This document shows positions 60,801-64,000 of a DNA stretch of 64,000 bases, piece after piece; within the stretch, counting starts at the first letter, position 1; the number at the start of each line of letters is the position of its first letter. The position numbers were made by a program, and so were the translations under genes. The notes beneath the pieces are model-generated. The model saw only the letters and a list, made by a program, of their open reading frames with translations. It had not been told where the DNA came from and ran no database searches. Source of the stretch: Enoplolaimus lenunculus (taxonomy: Eukaryota; Nematoda; Enoplea; Enoplida; Thoracostomopsidae). The stretch covers positions 1 through 64,000 of the forward strand of contig JASANG010003672.1 of assembly GCA_030248215.1 (NCBI GenBank), written 5' to 3'.

Positions 60801-61257
60801 CTTTCTATAGTCTAATTAATAATTTATGGACTCTATCCATTTACGGACTCGAATTAGGGAAAAGATATCTAATGATTCAGACTCTCCACCGTTCTTAAAC
60901 TACGTTTGCGAAATACAAAAAATTCCCCATGAAATTTTGAACGGCTCTATGTAATTGTGCTTGTTTTAATACTCGGGAACGCTATCTGCTTCCGCCGCCG
61001 ATCAAAATCCGCATACCTTTAGAGATTATCAAATGTTTGGCCATAAAATTAAAATATCCTTTAGCAGTCAACTCAGTGCGTATACTATCGCGATCAAGTT
61101 CTTGCCAAGCGTCGTATGCGCACGTGATTGGATTGATCTGAAAGTTGCCCTATTTCATTTATAGACCAGATGTTTTACTGACAGAGAAAAGGATAGAAAT
61201 GCCGCGACTTACAGTACAAAATAATTGTCCGGCGGACACGCTAGTTTCCATGATCAT
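54827..61257 (-). CDS. thioredoxin-fold protein with basic C-terminal tail, 321 aa
   Basis: Seven minus-strand exons join in phase: 61257-61213, 61137-61017, 58587-58528, 57531-57379, 56999-56750, 55941-55820 and 55041-54827 (322 codons with the stop). ATG 61257 follows an in-frame TAA. Residues about 15-100 fit the second half of a thioredoxin domain: AWQELDRDSIR (helix), then DMCDMLGIYGVPTFIFVHGN with the family's cis-Pro (VPT), then AVQLEKFILHIL (last helix). The usual WCGPC is not seen; the nearest match is NPITC, and the first strand looks shortened. The remaining roughly 220 residues are basic and Ser-rich, with the repeated motif RIPWY / RVPWY, ending LLRKQLLEK. No signal peptide or transmembrane segment. 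Redox activity is doubtful; a binding role is an inference. The gene converges on DLG5, 1.26 kb apart. The tail exons are firm; the first two are moderately supported. Confidence 0.7.
55077..55237 (-). mobile_element. MITE 'A' copy, reverse orientation
   Basis: Left GGAACAGGACCGTAACAGTA and right TGATCTTTACATGGGC; interior CCTAAGCCTAAGCCTGAGCG. It begins 36 bp upstream of the last exon of the thioredoxin-fold gene. Confidence 0.8.
55964..56108 (+). mobile_element. MITE 'C' copy
   Basis: Starts CAGGTTCGTAGTCAGCTCA and ends GGCTACTGGCCCGCC, with 'AGGAGGAGCGTACAAGGG' and 'GAATTACAAGCGAGGTTGG' inside. It starts about 22 bp upstream of exon 6 of the minus-strand gene. Confidence 0.75.
57140..57270 (+). 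mobile_element. MITE 'A' fragment
   Basis: Keeps 'TTAGAGTAAGCTTAACCTGC', 'AAATTTTTTGCTTTAGG' and a decayed TTAGG block; no intact termini. Confidence 0.5.
57722..57940. mobile_element. MITE 'D' copy
   Basis: The left arm GGTATTCCCAAATGTGTGTAG and right arm 'GTCAACTGGTAATAGATGC' and 'ATTTGACAATAC' pair as in the other copies. Confidence 0.7.
59450..59629 (+). repeat. identical 90-bp tandem duplication
   Basis: 59450-59539 and 59540-59629 are identical base for base. A diverged relative at about 59068-59120 ('GCCCAATATACATATATGGG', 'GCACTCCAGCTTTAATTATA') shows the unit is older than the duplication. An AT-rich tract (59110-59175) lies between. No gene. Confidence 0.95.
59630..60362. repeat. 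non-coding repeat with GTCC microsatellite and three inner units
   Basis: The head contains 'GAGTTTCGCGAAGCG', a (GTCC/GTCT)n run at 59687-59725 and 'CTCAGGAACGGCTGAACCGA', a module I know from interspersed repeats of many invertebrates. It is followed by three diverged units of about 165 bp, each with 'AAATTAGGACTTTT', 'AAAGGGTTTTTGGGTGCG' and 'TAATTTGCATATTAGC', and ends 'GAGCTTCGCCCAATAAATG'. The class of the element is not certain. It lies in the large second intron of the thioredoxin-fold gene. Confidence 0.7.
60493..60900 (-). mobile_element. TA-flanked MITE 'F', reverse copy, inner end decayed
   Basis: Starts TA then CTGTAGTGACCCGAATAACA and runs in the opposite sense to the 53639 copy: the reverse complement of 60824-60890 matches 53697-53770 ('GAGTCCGTAAGCGGATAG'). 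The far terminus is not recognisable. Confidence 0.7.
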
Positions 61258-61683
61258 AACAGAAACAGATTACAATTTCGGCTAAGTTAAATTCGATCTT
61301 TTTCGAATCTCACCCTTCGTTCCTGCATATTTTTTCCTGTGCAATCTAAGAAATTGACTTTAATGATCGACATTCTACTTAAACTTGAAGCTTGCAGCAG
61401 GAGCTATCAGTTGTGTGTAGCACATGTTGTTACAAAGCAATAGGTTTTCAATTTTGCAAACTGAACCGTTTTACGATCTGAAATTTTACGCTTTTTGTAT
61501 ATAAAAATAAACAAAATTGGTTCCTATGGCTTACTTTATTTCCAAATTTAGCCACAAAAGCCATGAAATACGACAGGTACTTTTCTGAGCACTTACACCT
61601 AAAACAATTCAATTTGTTTTAAAAATGCAATTTGCTCTGTTGCAATAAAAACTTAATGTAAACAGTCCTAAATTAAAAACTTA

Positions 61684-61898
61684 GCCCATATTCTCAAATG
61701 AGTATAGCTACCATCATCAGTTAGCGAAAGATTTTCAAACTCACTATTGCAGTTGTTGAACTCAAAATTGGTACAGCGTCACAGCAAATCATATACGCAA
61801 AATGTTCTGAATTTGGAACCTCAGCAATCATTGGTTCGAAAGTCACAAGACATATCGCCAACTGGTGATAGATGCTACAGACATTTGAGAATACGGAA
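61684..61898. mobile_element. MITE 'D', best-preserved copy
   Basis: The left arm GCCCATATTCTCAAATGAGT...ATCATCAGTTAGCG and right arm CGCCAACTGGTGATAGATGC...ACATTTGAGAATACGG pair over about 40 bp. Interior of 130 bp without a frame. It lies 430 bp upstream of the thioredoxin-fold gene start. Confidence 0.8.
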
Positions 61899-62570
61899 CC
61901 CTGATTTATCAATTTAGCAATGTTTACAGGTGGGTTTTTCGTTCAAGAATGGTTTTTGAACATAATCGGCAACAATGTGCATTAATTGTATTTTAGATTT
62001 AGTTTGTATACATGCAAAACGATTTGCTCCGAGCGAATCGGGGGTTAATGTCATCTATCCGCTGGATACACCACTGCAGCGGTTACGTTCAAAACTGATT
62101 GAACAAAATGTTTTAGTTTGAAAAACAAGTTCGAAGTTTAAGAATGCGTTGCTGTGTAGGAATGGTAAACGTTTTCAATAGCCGCGGTTCAAACGCATTT
62201 CTGGTACCGGCAACAATTTCATCAGAAATTTCTATTCCTAATTTGATTTTGGGTTCGCATGATACAACCTTTATAATTGAAGAGTATTCAGTAAAAAATC
62301 AAGTTTAAGAAAAGCAAATTATTGAGCGAGTATCAATGTTGGTAAACAACAGCCGTTAGTAGCGGTAGGTTATTTACCACGGAGTCCAAACCATTACAAT
62401 TGTTGGACTGCGTTTCTTAGACCCTGGACTAGCCGTATGATCTTCGGTCACCATTGTATGTTGCGCTCGAGAATATTCTGTTGTTATCAACGGTACCATT
62501 TGTCCCGACTGAAGAGAACCATAATAAATAACCCATGTGTAATATCTGAATATTTTATAGAAATATAGCT

Positions 62571-62630
62571 CCGTAGCCAGCTCTGTCTATTATGGACACA
62601 AGAGTTTCTAAGATGGGCATGCGGTTGCTA
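62571..62630 (+). mobile_element. MITE 'C' left-end fragment
   Basis: CTCCGTAGCCAGCTCTGTCT followed by 'GATGGGCATGCGG' resembles the first 60 bp of family C. The intergenic sequence around it (61.9-63.1 kb) shows no other feature. Confidence 0.4.
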
Positions 62631-63124
62631 TACACAAAGTGGTATCACGACAATTCGTCGTTTGAATGCTGAAAAATTTTATTTTTGTTTTTGTTTTGAT
62701 TATAAATACAAGCAAAAAATATATGCAATAGAAGAGCAAAAGCCAAAAATGGATTTTTCTCATGAAGTACATGTATCTGAAACGCAATACTCTTCCAAGG
62801 AAAATACAGTGGTGGGAACTCTAATATAACTTTGTCATTTTGTCAACTTTGAAAACAGGCCATTCAAACGGGCGTCGAACCTGTAGTACGCCTAATAAAT
62901 GCCCCTAAATTATACCTGCTAACTAATTTAACGCGACCGAAATAAGAAACTAATTTTTATTGTAAGTAGCACCAGCTGTATTAGAATATTAAACAAGTAC
63001 AATCTGACCAGAGGTTGATTCATCAAAAGTTCTGAAACAGATACCTGAAAAAATGCTTTATAAGGCACAACCATCAGACGGTGTCAAAAATTGAATTATA
63101 ACCGTTAAATGCTTATTTATGCAG

Positions 63125-63239
63125 CTCTTACATCAATATTTAGCGCGGATAATGGAGGAAATAGACGATGTACATGAATCGGACCAGGACACAACGCTGT
63201 ATGACTTTGCGAATGAACTTCTTGGCTCCAAGTGGAACG
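63125..63239 (+). CDS. single exon of an unidentified gene
   Basis: A polypyrimidine-AG acceptor (TTATTTATGCAG) and a GT donor (AACG|GTACGA) bound 38 codons that include ATG 63152. The frame reads MEEIDDVHESDQDTTLYDFA and then NELLGSKWN: acidic, stop-free and protein-like. An alternative acceptor at 63143 changes only the first residues. No family is recognised and no partner exon in compatible phase was found before the window ends. It could be the first coding exon of a gene running off the right edge, or a distant 3' exon of DLG5 (the alternative acceptor fits a phase-1 donor near 53559), which I consider less likely. Confidence 0.45.
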
Positions 63240-63299
63240 GTACGAACAGCAGCCAACGTCTGGGTGCCTAAAATGTCACGTATTAGGGTGATGTCATAT

Positions 63300-63600
63300 A
63301 TGCTTTTTGAATAATTCTTATGTCATCCGGTGATGTTCGTGTTCGACCGCCGACATGTGCAATCGTTAGTCACCTGCGGCATCGTACACGAATTGCTCGC
63401 GTACGATTCCACACGTCGATCGATGGACGACTACGTACGTCGACAGACAGCAAATGACGGTGACGGACAGCGCCGCATGACATGCATAGCGCCAACCGTA
63501 ACATGCAGTAACGCAAACAAAACATTTATAAACGGTGGTGCCCGAGACGGCCTACTGAAATTCTGATGATCCAAAAAGATATAAAATTTAATAAATGTAA
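63300..63600. other. GC-rich open region, coding status unresolved
   Basis: All forward frames stay open for 48-78 codons over 63312-63566, and an AATAAA follows at about 63590, so a terminal exon is possible. No good acceptor precedes it, the minus strand is also largely open, and the sequence has simple CGTACG/GTCGAC-like composition. Nothing is recognised. Confidence 0.3.
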
Positions 63601-63864
63601 ATGTTCACAGCCTATAACCACTAGCAGAATGTCACAGCCAAGGGTACCGAAATAAAATTGAAAAATCTATATTTTGTAATAAGTCTACCATTTTGCGCAA
63701 CAATAATTGTTGCATACCTTGCACACTTTTATAAACGAAACTTTGTGTTCGATCCATATTGACGGCAATTGCGAAGTTTCCAAAATTGGAAATTAGGACT
63801 ACGCTATACACTCAGGTAGAGGGTTAGGCTTCAATTCATATGTATACGTAAAGGTTTAGGCTCT

Positions 63865-64000
63865 TGGCCCGTATTCACAAATATGTATAGCATCTATAAG
63901 TATCTAATGATGGGTTATCTAACTTCAAGAAAATCGTGATTTTCCAAACTTTGCGTATTTATTTGTATTGATAATATGCAAAAGTTAAGGTCCAAAACTG
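63865..64000. mobile_element. MITE 'D' copy cut by the window edge
   Basis: Begins GGCCCGTATTCACAAATATG and 'GTATAGCATCTATAAG', the left arm of family D; the right arm would lie outside the window. Confidence 0.6.

Overview
The window reads as an AT-rich, intron-rich invertebrate chromosome. It has spliced genes with GT-AG introns of about 0.2 to 1.7 kb and one intronic tRNA, and every intron and intergenic gap is packed with short non-autonomous DNA transposons. Many of these carry arrays of the hexamer TTAGGC, the nematode telomere repeat. A nematode is my best guess for the host, but this is an inference: no telomere or rRNA is present to confirm it.

Layout. 0-7.6 kb: no convincing gene; a decayed 178-bp satellite (2.3-3.7 kb), an LTR-like fossil promoter (4.3-4.8 kb), a TA-flanked MITE fragment and a 663-bp foldback element. 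7.6-8.2 kb: exon-like sequence that I cannot assign. 12.0-17.2 kb (+): a three-exon class A GPCR of 682 aa that has lost most family microswitch residues. 17-37 kb: about 20 kb without a recognisable protein gene, holding at least five MITE/foldback families, tRNA-derived SINEs and a curious unit at 20.9-21.5 kb with four GGGG-capped hairpins whose arms covary. 37.2-42.8 kb (-): a type II single-pass membrane protein of unknown family, with a tRNA-Leu(CAG) and several MITEs in its introns. 41.6-53.6 kb (+): a 16-exon DLG5-like gene (coiled coil, then PDZ1 and PDZ2) that stops before the expected PDZ3-PDZ4-SH3-guanylate-kinase part. Its first two recognised exons lie inside an intron of the minus-strand gene. 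54.8-61.3 kb (-): a seven-exon gene for a small thioredoxin-fold protein with a long basic tail, convergent with DLG5. 63.1 kb (+): one good exon of a further, unidentified gene.

All three larger gene models rest on matching splice phases across every junction, and each concatenated CDS is divisible by three, although the track of single-frame ORFs shows only pieces of them. The genes do not form an evident pathway. DLG5 is a scaffold of cell junctions and polarity, the GPCR is a surface receptor, and the thioredoxin-like protein is probably not a working oxidoreductase.
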